Shown: positions 35,031 through 43,807 of the stretch, one piece after another
Numbering within the stretch: position 1 is the stretch's first letter
Layout: every line of letters starts with the position of its first letter
Source of the DNA: DATARH01 sp963778385
GTDB lineage: Bacteria > Pseudomonadota > Alphaproteobacteria > ATCC43930 > CGMCC-115725
Assembly (NCBI GenBank): GCA_963778385.1
Contig: CAVZUA010000016.1
Location: 310,001 to 374,000 of the forward strand
Direction: 5' to 3'
Length of the DNA stretch: 64,000 nucleotides
Position numbers and translations under genes: made by a program
Notes under the pieces: generated by a model
Database searches by the model: none
Told to the model about the DNA's origin: nothing
Seen by the model: the letters and a program-made list of their open reading frames with translations, nothing else

Positions 35031-35573
35031 ATGTCCGCACGGCTTTGGCTGCTTTTCGTCCTTGCGCTGTCGGCGGCCTTTGCGGCCCCCGCCGCCGCAC
35101 AGCAGCAGCCCAAGAACATGCCCGGCATGCCGATGCAGCACATGCGTGGCACAGACACGGACGAAGTGAAGTCGAACGCGCCGTTTCGCCCGGGCCTCGG
35201 CGATCTGATGACCGCGCTCGTGCAGCCGCGCCACACCAAGCTCGGTCTCGCCGGGGCGGCGCAGAACTGGGACTACGCCGCCTATGAACTCGACGAGCTG
35301 CGCGAGACCTTCGACCTGGTCGGCAAGCTGATCCTCAAGCACGGCAGCCTGTCGATGTCGCAAACGATCGCCGCGACCGTGAAGCAGCCGATGGACGCGC
35401 TCGACGCGGCGATCAAGGCCAAGGACCAAGCCGGCTTCACCAAGGCCTATGCCGACCTGACCGACGCCTGCAACGCCTGCCACAAGAGCGCCGACCATGC
35501 GATGATCGTGATCCAGGTGCCGACGGTCGGCGGCACGGCCTTTCCGGATCAGAATTTCAACCCGCCGAAGTGA
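35031..35573 (+). CDS. Exported CxxCH haem protein, cytochrome c'-like
   Basis: 180 residues. The signal peptide (1-24, LFVLALSAAFAAPAAAQ) is followed by a Met-rich stretch, NMPGMPMQHM. The rest is mostly helical and ends with DACNACHKSADHAM, a CxxCH haem c attachment site (Cys147, Cys150, His151) near the C-terminus, as in cytochrome c' four-helix bundles. Eleven bases after chrA, same direction, so the last gene of the phnA operon. It may bind copper through the Met-rich segment; that is speculation. Confidence 0.8.
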   Translation: MSARLWLLFVLALSAAFAAPAAAQQQPKNMPGMPMQHMRGTDTDEVKSNAPFRPGLGDLMTALVQPRHTKLGLAGAAQNWDYAAYELDELRETFDLVGKLILKHGSLSMSQTIAATVKQPMDALDAAIKAKDQAGFTKAYADLTDACNACHKSADHAMIVIQVPTVGGTAFPDQNFNPPK

Positions 35574-35583
35574 GGCGGCAGCG

Positions 35584-38250
35584 CTACGGTTCTGGCAGCG
35601 CCGCCTTCAGGCGATACAGCACCTCCAACGCCTCGCGCGGGGTGAGTTCGTCAGGGCGGATGTCCTTGAGCATCGTCGCCGTGGCCGACGCCTTCGGCGC
35701 GGCCGGAGCCGGCCGCTGGTGCACTACGCGGAACAGCGGCAGATCGTCGGCGAGCCGCGCCAGCGCGCCGGCTTCATCGCCGTTTTCGAGAATATCGAGC
35801 ACTTCCTCGGCGCGCGTCGTCACCGCCGCCGGCAGGCCGGCGAGCTTGGCGACGTGGATGCCGTAGGAGCGGTCGGCGGTGCCGGGTGCGACCTCGTGCA
35901 GGAACACGACATCGCCCTTCCACTCCTTGACCCGCATCGTGTGGCAGACGAGGCGCGGCAGTTTTGCCGCGAGCGTCGTCAGCTCATGGTAATGCGTCGC
36001 GAAAAGGGCGCGGCACTGGTTGACCTCGTGCAGATGTTCGAGGCAGGCCCAGGCGATCGAGAGGCCGTCAAAGGTCGCGGTGCCGCGGCCGATCTCGTCG
36101 AGGATCACAAAGCTCTTGGGGCCGGCCTGGTTGAGGATCGCCGCGGTCTCGACCATCTCGACCATGAAAGTCGAGCGGCCGCGCGCCAGGTCGTCGGCGG
36201 CGCCGACCCGGCTGAACAGCCGGTCGACGACGCCGATCTTGGCGGAGGTGGCCGGGACGTAGGACCCCATCTGCGCGAGGATCGCGATTAGCGCGTTCTG
36301 GCGCAGAAACGTGCTCTTGCCGGCCATGTTGGGGCCGGTAACGAGCCAGATGCGGTCCTCGCCCAGCACGCAATCGTTGGCGACAAAGGCGCCGCCGCCG
36401 GCAAGCGCCGCCTCGACGGTCGGATGGCGGCCGCCGCGAATGTCGAACTCCGTGCCGCCGGTCAGTTCGGGGCGCACCCAGCGGCTTTCGACCGCGCGCT
36501 CGGCGAGTGCGGCTGCGAGATCGAGGCCGGCAAGCGCCGCAGCGGCCTCGGCAATCTCCAGCCGGCGCGCCATGACATCGCCGACGAGGTCGTCGAACAG
36601 CCGCAATTCGAGCGCCAGGGCGCGCTCCGCGGCGCTCGAAATCTTGCTTTCGAGCTCCCCCAGCTCGACGCTGGTAAAGCGCATCGCGCCCGCCATCGTC
36701 TGGCGGTGGATATAGGCGGTGCCGAGCTTGCCGGCATTGGCGCTCGACACCTCGATGTAGTAACCGATGACGTTGTTATGCCTGATGCGCAGGCTGGCGA
36801 CTCCGGTCTCCTCGGCGTAGCGCGCTTGCAGCGCGGCGATGGTGCGCCGGCTCTGGTCGCGCAGCTCGCGAAATTCGTCGAGTTCGATCGAATATTCGGG
36901 TGCGATAAAGCCGCCGTCGCGCGAGAAGAGCGGCAGCTCGGCGGCAAGCGCGCGCGCGAGGCGATCGACCAGCGCGCCGTGCTCGCCGAGCCGCCGCTCG
37001 GTCTCTTCGAGCAGGCTGGGGAGCGGCACCAGACCTGGCTGGGTCAACATCCGGCGCAAGGTCGCGGTCTCGCCGAGCGCGTCGCGCAGCGCGGCGAGGT
37101 CGCGCGGTCCGCCGCGCCCCAGGCTGAGGCGGGTCAGTGCGCGCTCGATATCGGGGCAGTGTCGCAGCCGCTCGCGCAACTGGCCGCGAATGTCGGTGCG
37201 CTCGACAAAAAACTGCACCGCATCGAGCCGCGCGCCTATCGCGGCGGGATCGGTCAGCGGCGCGGCGAGGTAATCGGCGAGCAGGCGGCAGCCGGCGCCG
37301 GTCGCGGTGCGGTCGATCACCGAGAGCAGCGAGCCGCGCCGCTCGCCGGACAATGTCGTCAGCAGTTCGAGATTGCGCCGCGTCGCCGCGTCGATCTGCA
37401 TCACCGAGCCGGCTGCGACGCGGCTGGGCAGGCCGAGATGCGCCGCGGCGTTCTGCTGGGTCAGCGCCACGTAGTCGACGAGCGCGCCGGCGGCGGCGAT
37501 CTCGGCGCGGCGGAACTGGCCAAAGCCGTCGAGCGCCTTGACGCCGTAAAAGCTTTCGAGCCGTCGGCGGCCAGCCTCGCTGTCGAAGCGGGCATTGGGC
37601 AGCGGGGTCAGTGCCGGCTTCCAGTCGGCGAACAGCTCGAACAGCGCCGGCCGCTGCAGCAGCCGCTCGGGCAGCAGGATTTCGCCTGGCGCCAGCCGCG
37701 CAAGATCGCCGGCGAGCGTCGCCTCGGTGGTCGGGCCGATCGCAAAGGCGCCGGTCGACAGGTCGAGCCAGGCGAGGCCCATCTCGCCGCCGGCCTCGGC
37801 GATGCCGGCGAGGTAATTATGCCGGCGCGCGTCGAGCAGGCCGTCTTCGGTCAGCGTCCCCGCGGTGACGAGGCGCACCACAGCGCGGTTGACCGGACCG
37901 CGATTGCCGCGGCGACGCGCCTCGGCCGGGTCTTCAGTCTGCTCGCAGATCGCCACCTTGAACCCGGCGCGGATCAGCCGGGCGAGATAGGCCTCGGCGG
38001 TGTGCACCGGCACGCCGCACATCGGAATGTCGGCGCCGTCATGCCGGCCGCGCTTGGTGAGCGCGATGTCGAGCGCCGGCGCGGCCTTTACCGCGTCGTC
38101 AAAGAACAGCTCGTAGAAATCGCCCATCCGGTAGAACAGCAGATAGCCGGGATGGGCAGCCTTGATCTCGTGATACTGCGCCATCATCGGCGACGCCGTG
38201 CTCGGCGCGCCGGGCGGCGCTATCGCATCGCGAGGAAGGTCGTCATTCAT
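35584..38250 (-). CDS. mutS: DNA mismatch repair protein MutS
   Basis: 888-residue mismatch sensor. The N-terminal mismatch-binding FxE motif is in MGDFYELFFDD (Phe45/Glu47), followed by the connector, lever and clamp domains. The ATPase has Walker A GPNMAGKSTFLRQ (lysine near 645), VGAADDLARGRSTFMVEM, and Walker B ILDEIGRGTATFDG. A C-terminal dimerisation tail, PDELTPREALEVLYRLKAAL, is present. Full length with no lesion. It converges on the haem-protein gene with 10 bases between stops. No mutL in the window. Confidence 0.97.
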   Translation of the reverse strand: MNDDLPRDAIAPPGAPSTASPMMAQYHEIKAAHPGYLLFYRMGDFYELFFDDAVKAAPALDIALTKRGRHDGADIPMCGVPVHTAEAYLARLIRAGFKVAICEQTEDPAEARRRGNRGPVNRAVVRLVTAGTLTEDGLLDARRHNYLAGIAEAGGEMGLAWLDLSTGAFAIGPTTEATLAGDLARLAPGEILLPERLLQRPALFELFADWKPALTPLPNARFDSEAGRRRLESFYGVKALDGFGQFRRAEIAAAGALVDYVALTQQNAAAHLGLPSRVAAGSVMQIDAATRRNLELLTTLSGERRGSLLSVIDRTATGAGCRLLADYLAAPLTDPAAIGARLDAVQFFVERTDIRGQLRERLRHCPDIERALTRLSLGRGGPRDLAALRDALGETATLRRMLTQPGLVPLPSLLEETERRLGEHGALVDRLARALAAELPLFSRDGGFIAPEYSIELDEFRELRDQSRRTIAALQARYAEETGVASLRIRHNNVIGYYIEVSSANAGKLGTAYIHRQTMAGAMRFTSVELGELESKISSAAERALALELRLFDDLVGDVMARRLEIAEAAAALAGLDLAAALAERAVESRWVRPELTGGTEFDIRGGRHPTVEAALAGGGAFVANDCVLGEDRIWLVTGPNMAGKSTFLRQNALIAILAQMGSYVPATSAKIGVVDRLFSRVGAADDLARGRSTFMVEMVETAAILNQAGPKSFVILDEIGRGTATFDGLSIAWACLEHLHEVNQCRALFATHYHELTTLAAKLPRLVCHTMRVKEWKGDVVFLHEVAPGTADRSYGIHVAKLAGLPAAVTTRAEEVLDILENGDEAGALARLADDLPLFRVVHQRPAPAAPKASATATMLKDIRPDELTPREALEVLYRLKAALPEP

Positions 38251-38268
38251 GGCGGCAGGCGGTACAGG

Positions 38269-38316
38269 GTGCGTTCTTCGAGACGCGGCCTAACGGCCGC
38301 GACTCAGGATGACGGG
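38269..38316. repeat. Family F repeat, inverted copy
   Basis: gtgcgttcttcgagacgcgg then cctaacggccgcgactcagg then atgacggg. Reverse-complement relative of 31094-31143. Confidence 0.65.
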
Positions 38317-38354
38317 CGATGGTGCGATAGCATAAAGAAAATCGTCATCCTGAA

Positions 38355-38570
38355 AGTCTGACTCGAAATTACCTCTGTCATTCCGGGGTGGCCCGCGGGG
38401 CCGAACCCGGAACCCATGAACACGGCCTTATCCAATGTGGTGGCGGCGTTGGAACGCGCTTTTCGGCGGTCCGTGTTCATGGGTTCCGGGTTCATCGCCG
38501 CGCGATGCCCCGGAATGACACGTTAAAAGCACCCGGGCCACTCAGCCAAACGCATTTCCAGTCAGGCTCT
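38355..38570. mobile_element. 216-bp MITE-like element, copy 2 (inverted)
   Basis: Ends AGTCTGACTCGAAA (38355-38368) and TTTCCAGTCAGGCTCT (38555-38570), with a family A palindrome inside (38378-38520). Same length as copy 1 (30844-31059) and opposite orientation. Confidence 0.6.
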
Positions 38571-38618
38571 GAGGCGCGCTCGCAGAGCGCGTCTCGCAGG
38601 ATGTACCGGCGTTGAGTG

Positions 38619-39341
38619 TCAGGCGCCGCCGCAGGTGTTACCGGCGGGGGCCAGCGGAACGATCGCCGGCGCGGCCTCATCGCCGACATCGGGCGCGGGC
38701 AGCGGTGCCGAACTGGCCGTTGTGCCGCCGCCGGCCTCTCCGGCGGCCGACCCGGCGGTCAGGCGGCTCGGCGGGAGCGCGATCAGCGGAAGTTGGCTGC
38801 GCTTCGGGTCGCTCGCCTGCGCCGGACGCGGCAGGGACGGCAGATTGTTGCGGATCGCGTTGTCGAGCGCGGCGGCGCGGCCGCCACCCGGCGGGGCCGG
38901 CAGCATACCCGGCACGCTGTAGCTGACGGCCGGTGTGGACTTGTCCTCGCAGGGCGGCGACAAGGCACGCACCCAGGCGGTGTTCGAGAACGAGCGCGGC
39001 GCGGTGATCGGTTGGCGCGGCGGCGTCGCCGCCAGCATCATCAGCAGCTCGGCTTCGCGCGACGGATCGGTCATCGCCTGGAGGCTCAGCGCGCCACCGG
39101 GCTTGATCCGGCCCATCGCCACCGCCATCGCGTGCGGCATCTTGCTGTAGCAGGCCTCGCGCTCGGCACCGACGGCGCGCACGAAGGTCGGGTCGGTCTC
39201 GTCGCAGATGTGAAAGGCGTCGCGCTTGACCGGCTCGATCGGATACATCGCGCTGTAGAGCTCGCGCGGGTTGAGTGTGTGCGCGCCGATCCCAGCGCAG
39301 ATCAGCGCGACCGCAACCAAAGCAATCTTTCTGAGCCGCAT
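38619..39341 (-). CDS. Exported hypothetical protein
   Basis: 240 residues. The N-terminus MRLRKIALVAVALICAGIGA is a signal peptide or anchor. The central part has the cysteines of FHICDETDPTFV and REACYSKMPHAMAVAMG, which may pair. The C-terminal third is low-complexity, rich in Pro, Ala and Gly, and ends NTCGGA. No family recognised. One odd point: the first 60 residues after the signal resemble the small protein at 39743 only in general character, not in sequence. Confidence 0.7.
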   Translation of the reverse strand: MRLRKIALVAVALICAGIGAHTLNPRELYSAMYPIEPVKRDAFHICDETDPTFVRAVGAEREACYSKMPHAMAVAMGRIKPGGALSLQAMTDPSREAELLMMLAATPPRQPITAPRSFSNTAWVRALSPPCEDKSTPAVSYSVPGMLPAPPGGGRAAALDNAIRNNLPSLPRPAQASDPKRSQLPLIALPPSRLTAGSAAGEAGGGTTASSAPLPAPDVGDEAAPAIVPLAPAGNTCGGA

Positions 39342-39742
39342 GCGAGTGCTCTTCGGCGCCAGCCGCGCCGACTTCTATCAGCTATGAATTAAGTGATCCA
39401 ATACGCTTTTGTTTAAGGGATTATGAGCGTGGCGCGGTTTCCCAGGATGATTGTCGAACAGGCGCCGAGTGCCGAACGATTGATTCCCAGAGAAAAGCGC
39501 AGCCATCGTTGGATAAAGCAATTATGACGAAACACCGCTGACGGCCGATCGGTTGAAATAGCTTGAAACAACTCAACGAGTCTGTGCGCAATCGCGGGTG
39601 ATTTTTGTAGCGTGATGCTTGTCATAATAGAGCTATCGCGCCAATACTCCCGGTTGGAGAAATACTGGTGCGGAAATATCGCTGGCTGCGCCCGTAATCG
39701 GGTTGCAATTTGGCAGGCGCTTTAGACGTCTCGGAGGGATTG
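39342..39742. other. Gene-free stretch with lower GC
   Basis: About 400 bases of visibly lower GC than the rest (for example gctatgaattaagtgatcca). A 70-codon leftward open frame at 39413-39625 lacks a ribosome site and is not accepted. The end of the stretch carries the CGGAGGG ribosome site for the next gene and probably a promoter, which I could not locate. Confidence 0.5.
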
Positions 39743-39991
39743 ATGCCGTTTTCGCGCTGGAGCTGGCGCATCGTGCCGGCGGTCATCGTATTCGTGCTGC
39801 TCGCTCTCGGCGGTACGAAATTCGTGCACGACGGCTATCCCTCCGACCCGTTCCAAAGCCAGGCCCTGGCGAAATGCGTGGCCGGGGATCCCGGGTTCGT
39901 GCGTTTCTTCCCCGATGACCGCGTCCGGTGCTATGCCCGCCAGCCACGGCAGAGCCGGCTTGAAGCCACGGGCGAGACGCGGCAAAACTAG
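39743..39991 (+). CDS. Small membrane-anchored hypothetical protein
   Basis: 82 residues from an ATG preceded by CGGAGGG. One N-terminal hydrophobic segment (IVPAVIVFVLLALGG) and a short polar domain with two cysteines (ALAKCVAGDPGFVRFF and RVRCYARQPRQ). No family recognised. It lies upstream of, and in the same direction as, the ABC transporter genes, with a 118-base gap. Confidence 0.6.
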   Translation: MPFSRWSWRIVPAVIVFVLLALGGTKFVHDGYPSDPFQSQALAKCVAGDPGFVRFFPDDRVRCYARQPRQSRLEATGETRQN

Positions 39992-40109
39992 CCCGCGAGC
40001 GGTCGCCGTCAGACCGCGCGCCCCTTTGTCTTCAACGGCCCTATGGCACCGGGAATTTCCGGCGGCCCTCGCGTGTTGATTGAACCGTAGAAAGGGGATC
40101 GCCGCGTCG

Positions 40110-41306
40110 ATGCCGCCGCAAATTATCGGTTTCGGGGACACGGCGCGCGATCCCGGCGCGATGCGGCGGCGTCTGCGCGTCGCCGCGCGTCTCGCCTGGC
40201 GCATCCTGGTGCACGAGAAAGGCCGCAGCGCCCTCGCCTTGGTCGGCGTCTTTATTGCGATCCTGCTGGTCTTTATCGAGCTCGGCTTTTTCATCGCGGT
40301 GCCGCAGGGCGGGATGCTGGTCTACGAGCATATGCGGTTCGACCTGCTGCTCGTCTCGACCGACTACCAGTTCCAGGCCCAACCCTGGCAGTTCCCGCGC
40401 GCCCGCCTTACCGATGCCGCCAAGGTCGCCGGGGTGGCGCGGGCGACGCCGATCTATTTCGCCGGCGGTTCGTGGCAGGACCCGAGCGGCGGCACGCGGC
40501 TCGATGTGTTCCTGATCGGCTGCGACCCGGCGGCGCAGCCCTTTGCCGTCGACGATATCGAGCGCCAGAGCGACAGGCTCGGCGAGACCGACACGGTGCT
40601 GGTCGACGACATGACGCGATCGATCTTCGGGCCGCTGACCGTCGGGCGCCGCATCGATATCGACGATCGCCGCGTGACGATCGGCGGCACGTATCATCTC
40701 GGCACCGGGTTTCTCGGCATCGGCGTCGCGCTGATGGACGAGGCGAATTTCTTTCGCGTCACGCATCGCCGCCAGGACCCGGTCAATCTCGGGCTGATCA
40801 CCCTGGCGCCGGGCGCCGACAAGGACAAAGTCGCCGCCGAATTGCGCCAGAAGCTCGGCAACGACGTGCAACTGCTCAACCGCGCCGAGCTGACCGACCG
40901 TGAAAACGACTATTGGACGTTGCGCACCTCGGTCGGGCTGATTTTTGGTTCGGGGCTGGTGGTCTCGCTGATCGTCGGGTTGATGGTGCTGTACCAGACG
41001 CTGGCGACACAGATCGCCCGCCACCTCCCCGAATTCGCCACGCTGAAGGCGATCGGCTATCGCGACGCCAGTCTCGCGGCGGTGGTAACCATCGAGTCGA
41101 TGATCCTGGTCATCGCCGCGTTCATCCCGGCTGCCGTCGCGGCGATGGCGGTGTACGCGCTGATCCGCAGCCAGACGCTGCTGCCGTTGGCGTTCAGCGT
41201 GACCAATGTCGCGCTGGTGCTGGCGGCGGTGCTGATCATGTCGGTGGGCTCGGCATTCTTGTCGCTGGGCGCGTTGCGGCGCGCCGACCCGGCGGAAATC
41301 TTCTGA
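40110..41306 (+). CDS. ABC transporter permease, DevC-like (MacB/FtsX fold)
   Basis: 398-residue permease of the DevC/MacB type. An N-terminal helix (ALALVGVFIAILLVFIELGFF) is followed by a periplasmic domain of about 220 residues. Three C-terminal helices include the FtsX-like signature ARHLPEFATLKAIGYRDASL. The ATG at 40110 follows AAAGGGGATC; a TTG ten codons earlier is possible. It is the first of three overlapping genes and a paralogue of the next permease. This class moves substrates from the periplasm outward, or transmits mechanical force, rather than importing. Confidence 0.87.
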   Translation: MPPQIIGFGDTARDPGAMRRRLRVAARLAWRILVHEKGRSALALVGVFIAILLVFIELGFFIAVPQGGMLVYEHMRFDLLLVSTDYQFQAQPWQFPRARLTDAAKVAGVARATPIYFAGGSWQDPSGGTRLDVFLIGCDPAAQPFAVDDIERQSDRLGETDTVLVDDMTRSIFGPLTVGRRIDIDDRRVTIGGTYHLGTGFLGIGVALMDEANFFRVTHRRQDPVNLGLITLAPGADKDKVAAELRQKLGNDVQLLNRAELTDRENDYWTLRTSVGLIFGSGLVVSLIVGLMVLYQTLATQIARHLPEFATLKAIGYRDASLAAVVTIESMILVIAAFIPAAVAAMAVYALIRSQTLLPLAFSVTNVALVLAAVLIMSVGSAFLSLGALRRADPAEIF

Positions 41307-42490
41307 TGCTCGCGGAGCTGGCACCGGCGCGCCTGTCTCTCGCCGCGACCAGGGTGCCGCTGGCCTGGCGTAATCTGGTCGCCGACAAAATGCGGCTGAT
41401 ACGGGCCAGCGCCGGGATCGCCTTCGCGGTGTTGCTGATGCTGGTGCAGCTCGGTTTTGAGCGCGGGTTCTTTGCCGCCTCGCTCAATGCCGTGGTGTTG
41501 CTGGACGGCGATCTGTTTGTGATGAACGCCTCGAAATATCGTTTCGGTACCCGCAATCCGTTCGCGCCGCGCGAGCTGGAGACGATGCGGGCGGTGTCCG
41601 GCATCGCCAGCGTGGCGCCGCTCTATGCCGACTGGATGGATTTCTTCTGGACCAGCCCAATCGACAACAAGCCGCATCTGGTGCGGGTGTTCGCGATCGA
41701 CCCCGACGCACCGCCGGTCTTCTCGCTGCCCGGCATCGCCGACCAGCAGGGCCTGCTCAAGACCGACGACACGGTGCTGATCGACAGCCGTTCGCGCCGT
41801 TTTCTCGGCATGGACGGGCCGATCGCCGAGGGCACGCTCTTCGGCGCAACGGTCAAGGTGGTCGGCAAATTCGCGCTCGGACCCGATTTCATGAGCGACG
41901 GCACGGTGGTGACGAGCGCCAGCACCTTTGCGACATACTTCCGCACGACGCCGGCCGCGCTGCCGGTCGAGACGGCGGTGATCCGGCTGAAGCCCGGCGA
42001 GGATGTCGCCGCGGCGCAACGGCGCGTCGCCGCGGCGCTGCCGTCGAGCCTGCGGGTCATGACCAAGTCTGAAATCGTCGCGTTCGAACGCGATTTCCAG
42101 GCGAAGCTGTCGTCCGCCGCACCGATCTTCTGGCTCGGCACGCTGGTCGGCTTTATCGTCGGCACGTTGATCTCCTATCAGATCATCTACACGGAGCTGA
42201 TGGACCGGCTGCCGCAATACGCGACCCTCAAAGGCATCGGCTACGGCAATGGCTACCTGATCGGCAGCGTGCTGCGGCAGGCGCTATTGACCGGCGTCGC
42301 CGGCTATGTCCCCGCTTGGTTGCTTTGCCTGGCGGTCTACAAGATCGTCGGCGACATCGCGCTGCTGCCGCTGACGATGACCTTGCAGGTGACCCTGGTC
42401 AGCCTCGGTCTGACGCTCGGCATGTGCCTGTTGGCCGCGTTGATAGCCGTCCGGCGGGTCATCGCCGCCGATCCGGCGGAGGTATTCTGA
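41306..42490 (+). CDS. ABC transporter permease, DevC-like, second copy
   Basis: 394 residues with the same plan as the preceding permease: N-terminal helix ASAGIAFAVLLMLVQLGFERG, a periplasmic domain, then helices with LMDRLPQYATLKGIGYGNGY, the FtsX-like signature. Its ATG shares one base with the previous TGA (TGATG), and its own TGA shares one base with the ATPase ATG, so the three genes are tightly coupled. The two permeases probably form a heterodimer. The HlyD/DevB-type adaptor normally found with DevCA is absent. Confidence 0.87.
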   Translation: MLAELAPARLSLAATRVPLAWRNLVADKMRLIRASAGIAFAVLLMLVQLGFERGFFAASLNAVVLLDGDLFVMNASKYRFGTRNPFAPRELETMRAVSGIASVAPLYADWMDFFWTSPIDNKPHLVRVFAIDPDAPPVFSLPGIADQQGLLKTDDTVLIDSRSRRFLGMDGPIAEGTLFGATVKVVGKFALGPDFMSDGTVVTSASTFATYFRTTPAALPVETAVIRLKPGEDVAAAQRRVAAALPSSLRVMTKSEIVAFERDFQAKLSSAAPIFWLGTLVGFIVGTLISYQIIYTELMDRLPQYATLKGIGYGNGYLIGSVLRQALLTGVAGYVPAWLLCLAVYKIVGDIALLPLTMTLQVTLVSLGLTLGMCLLAALIAVRRVIAADPAEVF

Positions 42491-43578
42491 TGATCGGAAG
42501 CACATTGCCGGCAGTGCGCACCGAGGGCCTCAGCTTTGCCTATGGCGAAGGCCCGTCGCGCAACAAGGTGCTGTTCGACATCTCGCTCGAAGTGCCGCCG
42601 GGTCAGCTCGCGGTGCTGACCGGGCCATCCGGCTCGGGCAAGACCACGCTGCTGACGCTGCTGGGCGGTCTGCGCACCCTGCAGGCCGGCCGCATCGAGG
42701 TGCTGGGGCGCGATCTCGCCGGGCTGTCGGCGAGCGAGCTGGTGCCGGTGCGGCGCGATATCGGTTTCATCTTTCAGATGCACAATTTGTTCGACTCGCT
42801 GACCGCGGCCGAGAATGTCCGCATGGCGCTCGAACTCGGCCATCGGCCGCCGGCGGAAATGCGCGCCGCGGCAGCCGAGATGCTGACCCGGCTCGGCCTC
42901 GGCAAGCGGCTTGACGCAAAGCCGCGCCAGCTCTCGGGCGGGCAGCGTCAGCGCGTGGCGATAGCGCGGGCGCTCGCTAACAACCCGAAACTCGTCCTTG
43001 CCGACGAGCCGACCGCGGCGCTCGACAAGGAATCGACGCGCAACGTCGTCGCTCTCTTCAAGCAGCTGACGAGCGAGAACGGCACGGCGGTGCTGATGGT
43101 CACGCACGACCACCGCATCGTCGAATTGGCCGACCGGCTGATCCACATGGTCGACGGCCGTATCGCCTCGGATGTAATGCTCGACAACGACCTGCGCATC
43201 GCCGAGTTCTTGAAGGGTGTCGAGCCGTTCAGCGCGCTCAACCCGGCCGAGCTGACGCGCATCGCCGAGACCGCCACGCTGCGCCATTACGAGCCGGGCG
43301 AGGTCATCATCCGCGAGGGCGACGCCGGCAACCAGTTGTTCCTGATCTCCGAGGGCGAGGTCGAGGTGCTGCGCGAGGACCATGAAGTGGCGCGGCTCGG
43401 CCCGGCCGAGTTCTTCGGCGAGGCCGCGCTGCTCTCCGGCCAGCCGCGCAACGCGACCGTGGTCGCCACCGAGCCGGTCGACGCCTATGTCGTCGACAAG
43501 GACGAGCTCGACGCGGCGATGAAGCACAGCATGCGCTTCCGCCAGCAGTTGCGCCGGTTTTTCGCGCGGCGGCGGTAG
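42490..43578 (+). CDS. ABC ATPase fused to a cyclic-nucleotide-binding domain
   Basis: 362 residues. Residues 1-235 are a DevA/LolD-type ATPase: Walker A GPSGSGKTTLL, signature LSGGQRQRVAIARAL, Walker B LVLADEPTAALD, switch His in MVTHDHRIVELA. Residues about 245-355 are a CAP_ED domain: LRHYEPGEVIIREGDAGNQL, FLISEGEVEVL, GPAEFFGEAALLSGQPRNAT. The phosphate-binding cassette GEAALLSGQPRNAT keeps the conserved Gly-Glu and Arg needed for cAMP/cGMP. So transport may be gated by a cyclic nucleotide. It is coupled to the two permeases. Confidence 0.92.
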   Translation: MIGSTLPAVRTEGLSFAYGEGPSRNKVLFDISLEVPPGQLAVLTGPSGSGKTTLLTLLGGLRTLQAGRIEVLGRDLAGLSASELVPVRRDIGFIFQMHNLFDSLTAAENVRMALELGHRPPAEMRAAAAEMLTRLGLGKRLDAKPRQLSGGQRQRVAIARALANNPKLVLADEPTAALDKESTRNVVALFKQLTSENGTAVLMVTHDHRIVELADRLIHMVDGRIASDVMLDNDLRIAEFLKGVEPFSALNPAELTRIAETATLRHYEPGEVIIREGDAGNQLFLISEGEVEVLREDHEVARLGPAEFFGEAALLSGQPRNATVVATEPVDAYVVDKDELDAAMKHSMRFRQQLRRFFARRR

Positions 43579-43589
43579 CGCTTTCCCAT

Positions 43590-43733
43590 GTCGTTCCGGG
43601 ATCGCCCGGAGGGCGAGACCCGGAATCCATGAACACGGACCTTAGCCCGGTGGGTTCGATGGCTGGAACCTCGCGGGCAACCGCCCGTGTTCATGGGTTC
43701 CGGGCTCGCGACGGCGTCGCGCCCCGGAATGAC
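43590..43733. repeat. Family A palindromic repeat
   Basis: tcgttccgggatcgcccgga ... gacccggaatccatgaacac; right arm cccgtgttcatgggttccgg ... gcgccccggaatgac. Between the ABC operon and the first diiron protein. Confidence 0.85.
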
Positions 43734-43807
43734 GACGAGAAGCGAAATATTCCTTGAAAACGTGTCCGCTCTCGCGGCCTCCTTGTCGGCGAACAGGAAG
43801 GTGAAGA

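Noticed and set aside
36424..38361. 645-codon rightward open frame opposite mutS
   Set aside because: Antisense shadow of a complete MutS.
39413..39625. 70-codon leftward open frame
   Set aside because: No ribosome site, no recognisable family, and composition unlike the neighbouring genes.
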